A DNA stretch of 64,000 nt. It comes from Luteolibacter sp. LG18 (GTDB taxonomy: Bacteria > Verrucomicrobiota > Verrucomicrobiia > Verrucomicrobiales > Akkermansiaceae). Below are positions 25,873-34,827 of the stretch, one piece after another (position 1 is the first letter of the stretch; each line of letters opens with the position of its first letter). The notes beneath the pieces were generated by a model. It was not told where the DNA came from. It saw only the letters and a list, made by a program, of their open reading frames with translations, and ran no database searches. A program made the translations under genes and the position numbers. Where the stretch lies: the NCBI RefSeq assembly GCF_036322585.1, contig NZ_AP024600.1:3224001-3288000 (forward strand). The letters run 5' to 3'.

Positions 25873-25879
25873 TTTTTTT
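25844..25879 (+). terminator. Rho-independent terminator of the sigma/PDZ operon
   Basis: CCGCCCCATCCC, a TTCGT loop and GGGATGGGGCGG form a perfect 12-bp stem followed by seven Ts, 71 bp after the PDZ stop codon. From 25880 to 26121 I see no further feature. Confidence 0.9.
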
Positions 25880-26121
25880 CTCCCTGAACCGCGCTCACCG
25901 ATCGGGTCTCCGTGAGCGTGGGGTGGTCCCCCGATACCCGGTCCACCCACCGGCTCCGCGAGCCCCGACCGCACTCTATCAAGGTACGGCCTGATCCCGG
26001 CCCGCCCGCTTGAAAGGCAGTCGCGGCGGGGGGATAGGGGATCGCATGCCAGATCCGGGGGGCTCCGTTTGCCCCACCACGCCGGGTCTGGACCGTTCAT
26101 TCGCATCGCCCCACCAGACCC

Positions 26122-29100
26122 ATGAAACCCAGGCTCCTCCGCGCTTGTCTCCCCGGCCTCTCCCTCATCGTCCTGACCACCGCCACCGTCCGCGCCGACA
26201 ATGACGGTACCTGGCAGGGCACCGCCACCACCGGTACGTGGCAGGACACCACGAAGTGGGTGTCCGGCCTCCCCGCCTACGGTGGTTTTAGTACCGCCAC
26301 CTTCGGCAGCAACATCACCGCCACCACCACCATCGACCAGGACTTGCCCGGCCTTCAGATCGGCAACCTCGTCTTCAGCGACAACGGTGCCTCCGGCTCC
26401 GCGTGGACGCTTTCCGGGGCCAATGCCATCACCCTCGGCAACGGCCTGACGCCCGGCCAATCCTCCACCGTCACCACCACCACCGCGGCCACCATCGGTA
26501 CCGTGCTCGCGGGCCTCAACGGCCTGACGAAGAACGGCGCGGCCACGCTCACGCTCACGAATTCGAACAGCTACGGCGGCGGCACCCTGGTCAACGCCGG
26601 CACGCTTTCGCTCGGCACCGGCGGCACCGGCGCGAACACCTCCACCGTCACCGCCCTCGGCACCGGCACGGTCACCATCAACTCCGGGGCGACCGTCCGC
26701 CTCTGGATCCAGAACAGCAACAGCTTCACGATCGCCAACCACTGGATTCTCGATGGCGGCCGCGTGCTCGGCGAGGACGGCATTTACACGCTCTCCGGCA
26801 CCATCGTGCTCGGCGCGGGCGGCGGCACCCTCGCCGCGAACTGGACCGGCAAGACGATCACCTCCACCGGGGTGATCTCCGGCGATGGTCCGCTCACCCT
26901 CGCGCTCGGGCCCTCTTCCACCGGCGGCTGGGTTTTCCTCAACGGGGCGAACACCTACACCGGCGCGACGAGCATCCCCGGCGCGGGCGTGACCGTGTCC
27001 TCGTTCAACTCGGTGTCCGGCGGCACCGCTTCGTCCAGTCTCGGCGCTCCGTCCTCCGTGGCGAACGGCACCATCGCCATCGGTGCCACCACCACCACCG
27101 GCAAGATCGATTACACCGGCAGCGGGGAAACCACCGACCGCGTGATCAACCTGAGCGGCGGCAGCGGTGGCGCGAGCGTGAACCACCTCGGCACCGGCCT
27201 GTTGAAATTCACCTCCGCCTTCACCGCCACCGGCGCGGGTGCCAAGACCCTCGGCCTGAGCGGCGGCACCAGCGGCAGCGGCGAGATCGCCGGAGCGATC
27301 GTGGACGCGGCCGCCGGCACCACCCAGCTCGCCGCCACCTTCGCCACCAATGCCACCCAGGTGACGCTCGCTTCCGTCGCGGGCATCACCACCAGCTCCA
27401 TCCTCACCGGCACCGGCATCGCCGCGGGCACCACCGTGACCGCCATCGATACCGCGAACAAGAAGGTGACCCTGAGCACCCCGGCCACTGGTGCCAGCGG
27501 CGCGGTGGGGTCCACCTACAGCGCCTCGGGCGTGGTCAATCCCACCGCGATTTCGAAATCCGGCACCGGCACCTGGACGCTCTCCGGCGCGAATTCCTAC
27601 AGCGGCACGACCACCGTGAACGCCGGCGTGTTGAAGTTCGCGAACCCCGCGGCGCTCTACAACAACATCCCGGCCTCCTGGACCTCGGCGAACCTCACCG
27701 TGGCCTCCGGTGCCACTGCCGCCTTCCACCTGGGCGGTGCGGGCGAGTTCACCGCCGCCAACGTCACTGCCCTTTCGGCACTCACCAATGTCGCCAGCGG
27801 CACGCCCGCCAGCCTCGGCTTCAAGAGCGGCTCGTTCATCGGCCTGGACACCACCAACGCCCCCGGCGGCACCGTCACGTTCAGCGGCGCGTTCGCCGAC
27901 CATGTCGCCGGCACCACCACCGATACCCTCGGCCTGCGCAAGCTGGGCACCGGCACGCTGGTGCTCACCGGCTTCAATGCGAACACCGCCGGCACCGTGG
28001 TGGAAGCGGGCACGCTCGACCTCGCCGCGGGCGGCGGCAGCGGGGCCATCCGCGGTTTTCTCACCGTGAATGCCGGAACCACCCTCAAGGTCAGCGCGGC
28101 CAATGGCATGGGTACCAACCAGAACCAGCGCATCGGCAACACCACGCTCAACGGCACCATCGACATCCAGAACACCGGCCTGAATTCCTTCACCACGATG
28201 ACGTTCACCCTCACCGGCGGCACCATCACCGGCATGGCGGGATCGAAGCTCGACCTGCGGAACAATGGCGGCGGCAATGTGTTCGTGAACACGCTGGCCT
28301 CGGCGGCCACCTCGGTCATCAGCGTGCCCACGCTCGGCACCGCGGGCAATGATCCCGTCTTCAACACCGCCTCCGGCACCACGCCCTCCGGCATAGACCT
28401 GCTGGTCAGCTCGAACATCATCAACGACGCCGGCACCGGCGGCAACAGCGCGGGCACCCACAGCGTCACCAAGAACGGCGCGGGCCATATGCGCCTCACC
28501 GGCGTGAACTCCTACACCGGTGCCACCATCGTGAACGCCGGGACCCTGGGCGGCAGCGGCTGCGCCACGTCCGCGCTCACCGTGAACGCCGCGGGCACGC
28601 TCGCTCCCGGCGCGGGCATCGGCACCTGGGCCGCCACCGCCGCCACCTTCGCGTCAGGCGCCACCTTCAAGGCGGAGATCAACAGCTCCACCGCCACCGC
28701 CGACAAGCTCGCCGCCACCGGCGCGGTGAATCTCGGCGGGGCCACGCTGTCCGTCTCCGACCTCGGCTCCGCCACCCTCGCCGCGGGCACGAAGCTCACG
28801 CTCGTCGATTACACTGGTGGCACGCTCACCGGCACGTTCGCAGGGCTGGGGGAGGGAGGAACCGTCACCGCGGGAGCGAACACCCTCATCATCCACTACT
28901 CGGATAGTAGCAAGGTGACGCTGACGGCGGCTGGCGGTGGCTACTCCGCCTGGGCCGCCGCCAACGCCGGGGGCCAGGCCGCGGAGCTCGATGCCGACGG
29001 CGACGGCGTCCCGAACGGCGTGGAGTATCTCATGGGCCTCACCGGCACCGGCTTCACCGCCAATCCCAAGCCCGTCAACGGCGTGGTCACCTGGCCGAAG

Positions 29101-29262
29101 GACCCCGCCGCCGCCGCCACCTACATCGTGCAGGTTTCCTCGGACCTCGCCACCTGGACCACCGCGCCCGGCGGCGTCACGGACAATGGCAGCTCCGTGA
29201 GCTACACCCTTCCTCCCGGCGATTCGAAACGCTTCGCCCGCCTCAAGGTCACCCTGCCCTGA
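26122..29262 (+). CDS. Autotransporter-associated beta-strand repeat protein
   Basis: This 1,046-residue secreted protein has a signal peptide of about 27 residues (ending ATVRADND). It contains many Gly/Thr-rich repeats such as GLTKNGAATLTLTNSNSYGG, KSGTGTWTLSGANSYSGTTT and KNGAGHMRLTGVNSYTGATI, the PATR signature predicting a long beta-helix. Near the C-terminus is a calcium-loop-like ELDADGDGVPNGVEYLMGL, then a beta-rich end module. There is no outer-membrane barrel. It shares architecture with the protein at 8778, so the two are probably paralogous surface or matrix proteins. A strong terminator follows. Confidence 0.85.
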   Translation: MKPRLLRACLPGLSLIVLTTATVRADNDGTWQGTATTGTWQDTTKWVSGLPAYGGFSTATFGSNITATTTIDQDLPGLQIGNLVFSDNGASGSAWTLSGANAITLGNGLTPGQSSTVTTTTAATIGTVLAGLNGLTKNGAATLTLTNSNSYGGGTLVNAGTLSLGTGGTGANTSTVTALGTGTVTINSGATVRLWIQNSNSFTIANHWILDGGRVLGEDGIYTLSGTIVLGAGGGTLAANWTGKTITSTGVISGDGPLTLALGPSSTGGWVFLNGANTYTGATSIPGAGVTVSSFNSVSGGTASSSLGAPSSVANGTIAIGATTTTGKIDYTGSGETTDRVINLSGGSGGASVNHLGTGLLKFTSAFTATGAGAKTLGLSGGTSGSGEIAGAIVDAAAGTTQLAATFATNATQVTLASVAGITTSSILTGTGIAAGTTVTAIDTANKKVTLSTPATGASGAVGSTYSASGVVNPTAISKSGTGTWTLSGANSYSGTTTVNAGVLKFANPAALYNNIPASWTSANLTVASGATAAFHLGGAGEFTAANVTALSALTNVASGTPASLGFKSGSFIGLDTTNAPGGTVTFSGAFADHVAGTTTDTLGLRKLGTGTLVLTGFNANTAGTVVEAGTLDLAAGGGSGAIRGFLTVNAGTTLKVSAANGMGTNQNQRIGNTTLNGTIDIQNTGLNSFTTMTFTLTGGTITGMAGSKLDLRNNGGGNVFVNTLASAATSVISVPTLGTAGNDPVFNTASGTTPSGIDLLVSSNIINDAGTGGNSAGTHSVTKNGAGHMRLTGVNSYTGATIVNAGTLGGSGCATSALTVNAAGTLAPGAGIGTWAATAATFASGATFKAEINSSTATADKLAATGAVNLGGATLSVSDLGSATLAAGTKLTLVDYTGGTLTGTFAGLGEGGTVTAGANTLIIHYSDSSKVTLTAAGGGYSAWAAANAGGQAAELDADGDGVPNGVEYLMGLTGTGFTANPKPVNGVVTWPKDPAAAATYIVQVSSDLATWTTAPGGVTDNGSSVSYTLPPGDSKRFARLKVTLP

Positions 29263-29300
29263 GCGCCACCGGTTTCATCGGGTAGAACAATGCAATAGGA

Positions 29301-29339
29301 AGCGCCCGGCCGGTCCATAGGCCGGGCGCTTTTTCTTTC
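29301..29339 (+). terminator. Rho-independent terminator after beta-strand-repeat gene
   Basis: AGCGCCCGGCC (29301-29311) pairs perfectly with GGCCGGGCGCT (29320-29330), followed by TTTTCTTT. The hairpin and the adjoining ACAATGCAATAGG resemble, in reverse orientation, the elements upstream of the two hybrid regulators. Confidence 0.88.
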
Positions 29340-29345
29340 GCAGGG

Positions 29346-29474
29346 TAGCTGAAAGCTCCGCTTTCAGAATGTAGGGGGAAGCTCCGCTTTCCCTCTGTGG
29401 GGAGGACCTCGTTCGGCCTCACAGCCCACCGCCAACGGAGCTGGCGGATACATTTCGAAAGCGGAGCTTCCGAC
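29346..29474. repeat. Cluster of short GAAAGCTCCGCTTTC-type palindromes
   Basis: CTGAAAGCTCCGCTTTCAG, GGAAGCTCCGCTTTCC and, inverted, GAAAGCGGAGCTTCC lie within 130 bp in a gap between two convergent genes. They look like short REP-type palindromes. No gene is supported in this gap. Confidence 0.6.
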
Positions 29475-29477
29475 TAC

Positions 29478-29516
29478 AAAAAAGCCCCCGGAGCGACGCG
29501 TGGCATCACTCCGGGG
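29478..29516 (-). terminator. Rho-independent terminator of the CxxCH-protein gene
   Basis: Read on the minus strand, CCCCGGAG and CTCCGGGGG pair across a 15-nt loop and are followed by CTTTTTT, 36 bp after the stop codon of the minus-strand gene. Confidence 0.82.
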
Positions 29517-29551
29517 ACCGGGCTGGTTTGGGTTTTTACCAGAGAATCAGT

Positions 29552-30955
29552 TCACTTCGCGTTGCCGGGCAGCGACCACAGGAAGTCCACCTTCAGCGTG
29601 CCAGCGAAGCGCGGGTCATCCAGGCTGATGTAGCGGTCTCCCGAGTAGTTCGGCGCGGTGTCGAGGTTCTTCGGATTGTAGTTCGCAGCGGCGTGGCAGC
29701 TCATGCAATTGCTTTGAACACCGTAGTTGTTCGCCACCGGCTGGCCGTCGTAGGTGCCGGGGATCGAGTCCGGCAGGTCGGAGGGCGTGAAGCCCGCCTC
29801 CAGCCACGGATTGTAGGCGTAGAGCGAGTTGCCCGTGTTCTTCCCGCCCACATAGGGCTGGGAGGGGACTTCCGTGGTGTAGGCGATGGACATCGCGTAG
29901 TTCGCCGCCGGGCCGGTGATCTGCGCCGGGCGGTTCTTCGCGATCTCCACCGAGCTCGGGGCCAGCGGGTTGGCCGGGGTGGGAGTCCACCAGAAGGTCT
30001 GCCACGTCCAGCGCGTGATCTCCCGGCCGGACACGTGCATCGCCTGCAGGATGGCGTAGTCGCCCTGGGCCGCGCCGTAGGACTTCAGCGCCGTGGCCTG
30101 GTCCGAGTTCAGCCGGAAATTGATCAGGCTGGATACCGGATAGGTCGTCTCCGGCGTGCGGGTGCTGCCGTCCTTGTTCGGCTTGGTGTCGATCTTGCCG
30201 TCGCCCTTGCCCTCGTTCTTCACGTCGATCCACACGGCTCCCGGCCATGTCTCCGAGCCCCACGCCTGCGGGGTGGCGGGTGGTCCCGGCCACACCGGCA
30301 GCTGGTAGTAGCGGCCGTCCACCAGGTCCTTCTGCTTGATCACCTGGAACACCGGCTTGAGCGCCAGCGCCGTGATCGGGAACACCGGGACCTCGTCCGA
30401 GCCATAGCTCAGCAGCTGGTCCAGCACGGACTTCTCCAGCAGCCCCTGCTTGATGATGTGCTCCGCGGCGGTGGGATCGTACTTCACGAAACCGAGCACC
30501 GTGGCGGTGCCCGCGGCCTTCAGGTGCGGGTCCTTGCCGTGCTTGAGCTGGCGGAATTCCTCGAGCTGCGGGCGCGCGCGGCGGGCGAGCTGGAGCAGGT
30601 TGTTCTTCGGCGTCTTCGAGGCGGCGATCACGTCCTGCGGCGTCAGCCAGGTCTCGAACACGCGCAGGTTCTGCCCGTTGTCCTTCTGGTCCGTCTCCGC
30701 CGTGAGCGAGGCCCACAGCCCCCAGCCGTGGCGGTAGATCTTCTCATAGGCCGGCGTGTTCACCGTCGGGTCCGTGACGCCGGTGTCCGCCACCCACTTC
30801 AGGATGGTGGCCTCGTTCTCGGGGAAGCTATAGCCCGGGATCTTCGGGTCCGGCAATGGAACCGGAACGAAATCGGCCATAACTTGAGATGAGGAGGCGA
30901 TGAGTCCACTTATGGCAAAGGCGGACAGCATCAGCCGGGTTTTCAATGGGTTCAT
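29552..30955 (-). CDS. Exported protein with one CxxCH (heme c) site
   Basis: This 467-residue protein starts at 30955 with MNPLKTRLMLSAFAISGLIA, then a cleavage region (SSSQVMADF), so it is exported. A single heme c attachment motif CMSCH lies near residue 417. The rest is rich in aromatic residues and Pro (e.g. ITRWTWQTFWWTPTPANPLAP), with no other recognised domain. Covalent heme would make it a periplasmic redox protein, but the partner is unknown. No electron-transfer gene is adjacent. The in-frame ATG at 31030 was rejected because it delays the signal peptide. Confidence 0.6.
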   Translation of the reverse strand: MNPLKTRLMLSAFAISGLIASSSQVMADFVPVPLPDPKIPGYSFPENEATILKWVADTGVTDPTVNTPAYEKIYRHGWGLWASLTAETDQKDNGQNLRVFETWLTPQDVIAASKTPKNNLLQLARRARPQLEEFRQLKHGKDPHLKAAGTATVLGFVKYDPTAAEHIIKQGLLEKSVLDQLLSYGSDEVPVFPITALALKPVFQVIKQKDLVDGRYYQLPVWPGPPATPQAWGSETWPGAVWIDVKNEGKGDGKIDTKPNKDGSTRTPETTYPVSSLINFRLNSDQATALKSYGAAQGDYAILQAMHVSGREITRWTWQTFWWTPTPANPLAPSSVEIAKNRPAQITGPAANYAMSIAYTTEVPSQPYVGGKNTGNSLYAYNPWLEAGFTPSDLPDSIPGTYDGQPVANNYGVQSNCMSCHAAANYNPKNLDTAPNYSGDRYISLDDPRFAGTLKVDFLWSLPGNAK

Positions 30956-31230
30956 GGTTGCGTTTGTGTTGGGGATACAGGCTTTGGGGGAGATTGGGTC
31001 AGGTTTTCTGGAGTTTTGTTGAAAAGGCAATGTCTATTTCGCGTGGGGTGGGGTGTGGATATGTTTTATCTTTCGTTTATGCTGTTAGATAGGTGCTGTG
31101 ATCCAAGGGTTTCCAAATGCCATGTCCGGAAAAGTGGACATGACCGTGTGACGGAATTTTTTCCGTGATCACCGGCGACCGCCGGGCCCGATAGACCCTG
31201 CGGGTTCTATGGAGGGCAGCCTGCCGCCGC

Positions 31231-32727
31231 TTATCGCGCCCCGTACTTCGCCTCCGGCTTCTTCTCGAAGCCCGCGTCGGACGGGAACACCGAGACCGCC
31301 GTGGTTTTCCCCGGCGCGCGGCGGGCGGTGCCCGGGCGTTTCACCAGCTCATCGCCGAGTTCCTCGCGCTGCCGGTCCGCGAGTGCGGAAAGGCGTGCCA
31401 CCACCTCCGGACGGGCGGCGGCGAGATCGCTCCGCTCGCCCGGATCGGCATCCAGATCGTAGAGCTGCGCGGCGGGGATCTTCACCTGCGTGTAGGGCAC
31501 GGCCTTGCCGTCCTTCCCCGGCGGTTTTCCCGCCAGCGAGCTGTAGCTGCGCGCGAACTCCAGCTTCCACTTGCCCGAGCGCATCGATTCCAGGTCATTG
31601 CCGTGGTAGTAGAAAAACAGCGCCTCGTGCGGCGCGCGATCGCTCTTTCCCGTGATCACATCGCCGATGTCCACGCCATCGATCTTCCGCGCCGGCAGCT
31701 CCGCTCCGGCCAGCGCCGCCACCGTCGGCAGCACGTCGATGGTCGCCAGCGGCACATCGCAGGTGCGGCCCGCCGGGATGTGGCCCGGCCAGCGCATCAG
31801 CGTCGGCTCGCGCACGCCGCCGTCCCAACTCGTGCCCTTGCCCTCCCGCAGCGGCCCGGCGCTGCCCGCGTGATCGCCATGGTTCAACCACGGCCCGTTG
31901 TCCGAGCAGAACATCACCAGCGTGCGGTCATCGATGCCGCTGCGGCGCAGTTCCCCCAGCACCTCGCCCACCGACCAATCGAGCTCCGCCACCGCGTCCC
32001 CGAACAGCCCGCGCTCCGTCTTGCCGCGGAACTTGTCCGAGACATGCAGCGGCACGTGCACCATCGAGTGCGGCAGGTAGAGAAAAAACGGCCGCTCCTT
32101 GTGGCGGCGGATGAAGTCCACCGCGCGCTCCGTGTACCATGTCGTGAGCTGGTCCTGCGCCGCATCGTCCACCGCTGGATTCACCACCGTGTTGCCCTCC
32201 AGCAGCGGCAGCGGCGGGTGCGTGTTGCCCGGCAGCGGCCGCATGTCGTTCGAATACGGCAGGCCGAAATACTCATCGAAACCCTGCTGCGGCGGCAGGA
32301 ACTCCCGCGCGTCCCCCAGGTGCCATTTCCCGATGCAGGCCGTCGCGTAGCCACGGGTCCTGCACACCTCCGCGATCGTCGTTTCCTCCGGAGCCAGCCC
32401 CACCTTCGAGTGCGGGAACAGCGCGCCAGCGATTCCCACCCTGTTTGGATAACACCCCGTCATCAGCCCCGCGCGGCTCGCCGAGCACACCGCCTGCACC
32501 GAGTAGAAGCTCGTGAACCGTGTCCCCTCCGCCGCCATCCGGTCCAGGTTTGGCGTCGCGTAACCCTTCGCCCCGAACGGGCCGATGTCGCCGTAGCCCA
32601 TGTCATCGATGTAGATCACGATCACGTTCGGCGGCACGGGCTTCTCCTCCGCCGCGCGGACGGAAGGAACCACCACGGCCACCAGCAACCCCAGCACGGC
32701 CCGGAACACGGAAGGACAAGCGATCAT
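31231..32727 (-). CDS. Sulfatase (alkaline phosphatase superfamily), exported
   Basis: This 498-residue protein has a signal peptide (MIACPSVFRAVLGLLVAVVV, then PSVRA). It carries metal-binding aspartates in YIDDMGYGD (Asp41-Asp42) and the sulfatase signature CSASRAGLMTG, in which Cys81 is converted to formylglycine by a maturase (C-x-A/P-x-R type). The motif GKWHLGD and later FCSDNGPW complete the active site. It hydrolyses sulfate esters, probably of polysaccharides, outside the cytoplasm. The ATG at 32727 gives a normal signal peptide; in-frame starts at 32730 (GTG) and 32811 (ATG) are possible. No maturase gene is in the window. Confidence 0.88.
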   Translation of the reverse strand: MIACPSVFRAVLGLLVAVVVPSVRAAEEKPVPPNVIVIYIDDMGYGDIGPFGAKGYATPNLDRMAAEGTRFTSFYSVQAVCSASRAGLMTGCYPNRVGIAGALFPHSKVGLAPEETTIAEVCRTRGYATACIGKWHLGDAREFLPPQQGFDEYFGLPYSNDMRPLPGNTHPPLPLLEGNTVVNPAVDDAAQDQLTTWYTERAVDFIRRHKERPFFLYLPHSMVHVPLHVSDKFRGKTERGLFGDAVAELDWSVGEVLGELRRSGIDDRTLVMFCSDNGPWLNHGDHAGSAGPLREGKGTSWDGGVREPTLMRWPGHIPAGRTCDVPLATIDVLPTVAALAGAELPARKIDGVDIGDVITGKSDRAPHEALFFYYHGNDLESMRSGKWKLEFARSYSSLAGKPPGKDGKAVPYTQVKIPAAQLYDLDADPGERSDLAAARPEVVARLSALADRQREELGDELVKRPGTARRAPGKTTAVSVFPSDAGFEKKPEAKYGAR

Positions 32728-32830
32728 CACGAAGAAAAGGAACCTCCGCCATACGCCCCGCCGCCGCCGGTTGTTTCGCGGAACGTGGGGGAGTGGCGGC
32801 AGGCGCGGCATCCAGAGGGGGCTCTGGATT

Positions 32831-33487
32831 TGGAGTGCGGCGAGGCATCCTGCCCCTTACCCACATCTGCGAGGCGCCGCCTTTTGGTAGCCGCGCTGGT
32901 GACAGCGTGGGCGGGGTGGGGCCACCCACACCCTTGTGGCTCCAGTCCCCATCCAGCGACCGCCAGTTCCAAGCCCGGAGGGCGACGTAACTTAGCCGGG
33001 GCGCGCAAGCCCCCGGATCGCATCGCGGCGGAATCTTCAAGTCCCGGAAGGGACGACGCGGCCTGCGCTCTCCAGGCGGATCCGCCCGTCCTGTTTCTTC
33101 GGGTGATCCGGCACCCTTTGAACGGCGGATGCGGATGTTCATTTGGATTGTCGCTTGGCCTCCGGTTGCGTCGCCCCTCGCCGGGGCTCAGGAGGGTTGG
33201 CGCGAATCCAAAGCGAGAAACCGGATGCACAGGCTCGGGTGAATCCTCCCTGCCCACGTTGTCACCACCGCGGCCACGGTTTGCACCGGAGATGTGGGTA
33301 AAGGGGAGGAGGCATCGCCGCTTTGAGCGGAGGCGAGTCATCGCCGGGGGCAACACCTGCATTCGCCAACCCGCTCCCTCGTTCCAGAATCATCTCTTCC
33401 CTGGTTCCCGCTCCTCTTCCACAGCTCCGCTACAAATCCCGTCGATTCTCTCCGGCACCCAAAGCGGCGATGCCTCGCCGCACTCCA
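32831..33487. mobile_element. 190-bp miniature inverted-repeat element, interrupted copy
   Basis: The ends (TGGAGTGCGGCGAGGCATC at 32831 and its complement ending at 33487) match the intact element at 35394-35583. The copy is split by a 459-bp insertion at 32850-33308 flanked by an 8-bp duplication. Removing the insertion and one duplicate leaves exactly 190 bp, the length of the intact copy. Confidence 0.9.
32850..33308. mobile_element. 459-bp non-coding insertion element with terminal inverted repeats
   Basis: It begins CTGCCCCTTACCCACATCT and ends with a near-perfect inverted copy (AGATGTGGGTAAAGGGGAG). It is flanked by direct 8-bp duplications GAGGCATC (32842-32849 and 33309-33316). No transposase is encoded. 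The interior holds small palindromes (AAGTCCCGGAAGGGACG; CCGGGG/CCCCGG around 32995-33015). It is therefore a non-autonomous element that inserted into a second miniature element. Confidence 0.88.
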
Positions 33488-33530
33488 AATCAGAGACGCT
33501 CCTTTCGGTGAAACCGCTCCTCCGCTCCGC

Positions 33531-34670
33531 TCAACGCGGATCCACCGGCTGCCCTCCAGACGGCGCGGTCGATTGCACGGGAAACTCCAGCTTCCACTCT
33601 CGCAGATCGATCTTGTCCTCCAGCTTCGCCGGTATCTCCGCGTTCCAGGTCACCTGGTCGTCGAACTTCCACTGCCAGCCGTGTTCCACATGGGCCGGGC
33701 CGAGGAGCGCCAGCGCCTCGCGGTACGTCGCCGGGGTGCGGGCGTGCAGCGCGGCCGGATGGATGGCGGCGTCTCCCGTGTAGCAAACCACGCGGCCCTC
33801 CCTCATGCCCAGCCGCGGTGCCGCGCCTTGGCCGATCGCCCGGGCCTGCTCGCCGGAAAGCGGGGCCAGCCCCTCGGGATCGCGGTCGAGATCCACCACC
33901 GATGGCGTTTTCGGCCGTGGCTGGATCGTCCACGTCACCGCATCGGCCAGGTGCCGTGGCAGACCCGGGAGCGAACACTCCACCCCGTCATCGAACCACC
34001 AGCGGCACGCCCCCCCGGTCACCGCGGGATCCAGCCAGCCCGGACCGAAGATCTCCAGCGTCTCCGCGAAGGTCTTCGGCATCCGCTCCCGCTGCTTCGC
34101 TGCCAGCACCACCGGACGGCGCGTGAAATACGCCGCGAACCGTCCCTCGAGCGGGACCGGAATGAACACCGGTGCGTCCTCCGGCTTGAGCGCGCGGGCA
34201 ATTTCGAACGGGCTCGTCTTCTCCGGCACGGGTCGTCGATTGCCGCCCGGAATCGTCCTGATGCGGGGCGGTGCCTCGGCGCTCCAGGTCGGGCGCTCCA
34301 ACGGGTCGTCCAACGGCCGGTCCAACGAGATCGGATGTGTGCCGCCACGCACCACGACCTCATCGTCGAAATGCCACTCCAAGATCCCGACTCCGCTCAA
34401 GGGAGAAACCCATCCCGGACCGTAGGCGGCCAACGCTTCCTCCCACGTGTCCGGTTTCCGCTCGCGAAGCCGCCGATCCAGGAGCAGCGGGCTGGCGGCG
34501 GTGTAGCCGATGAATCGCCCGTTCTGCGCCCACCCCCTGCCGACATGGGGCAACAAGCTCCGGTTCAGGGAAGCCGTCCAATCCGGCTCCTCCGCCCGCA
34601 CCGCGGACAAGCCGGAAAACAGCAGGGCGGAAACCGACAGGGAAACGGCAACGGCGGACACACGGATCAT
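33531..34670 (-). CDS. Exported protein with three internal ~60-residue repeats
   Basis: This 379-residue protein has a signal peptide (VSAVAVSLSVSALLFSG, then LSAVRAEE). Three repeats share a pattern G-R-x-x-x-Y-T ... R-x-P-x-T-(W/F/Y)-x-E-(A/T)-L ... (F/Y)-GPGW ... W-x-F-D-D. They begin at about residues 48 (NGRFIGYTAASPLLLD), 172 (EGRFAAYFTRRPVVLA) and 290 (EGRVVCYTGDAAIHPA). The two linkers are Pro-rich and end in a conserved W-P-type strand. I do not recognise the family. It is presumably a periplasmic or surface protein with three similar domains. A GTG nine bases upstream is an alternative start. Confidence 0.6.
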   Translation of the reverse strand: MIRVSAVAVSLSVSALLFSGLSAVRAEEPDWTASLNRSLLPHVGRGWAQNGRFIGYTAASPLLLDRRLRERKPDTWEEALAAYGPGWVSPLSGVGILEWHFDDEVVVRGGTHPISLDRPLDDPLERPTWSAEAPPRIRTIPGGNRRPVPEKTSPFEIARALKPEDAPVFIPVPLEGRFAAYFTRRPVVLAAKQRERMPKTFAETLEIFGPGWLDPAVTGGACRWWFDDGVECSLPGLPRHLADAVTWTIQPRPKTPSVVDLDRDPEGLAPLSGEQARAIGQGAAPRLGMREGRVVCYTGDAAIHPAALHARTPATYREALALLGPAHVEHGWQWKFDDQVTWNAEIPAKLEDKIDLREWKLEFPVQSTAPSGGQPVDPR

Positions 34671-34827
34671 CGCCGCCACTCTAACAATAATCCCGCCGCC
34701 GTGTTTGTAAAATCTCCGTCAATCAAGAGATGTCCCGGAGATAGGGAAGGGCAGGGGATGCAATCCCCGGGGCGCGTGTCTTTTTCCTTCGACTCCGGTC
34801 CGTCTTGCCCTACCCATCCGGCCATCC

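Noticed and set aside
25738-28488. Long minus-strand open frame opposite the second PATR gene
   Set aside because: Same reason: GC-driven antisense frame without any protein signature.
31603-33783. 726-codon plus-strand open frame over the sulfatase and nested elements
   Set aside because: It is antisense to the sulfatase, which has intact active-site motifs, and then runs through non-coding elements.
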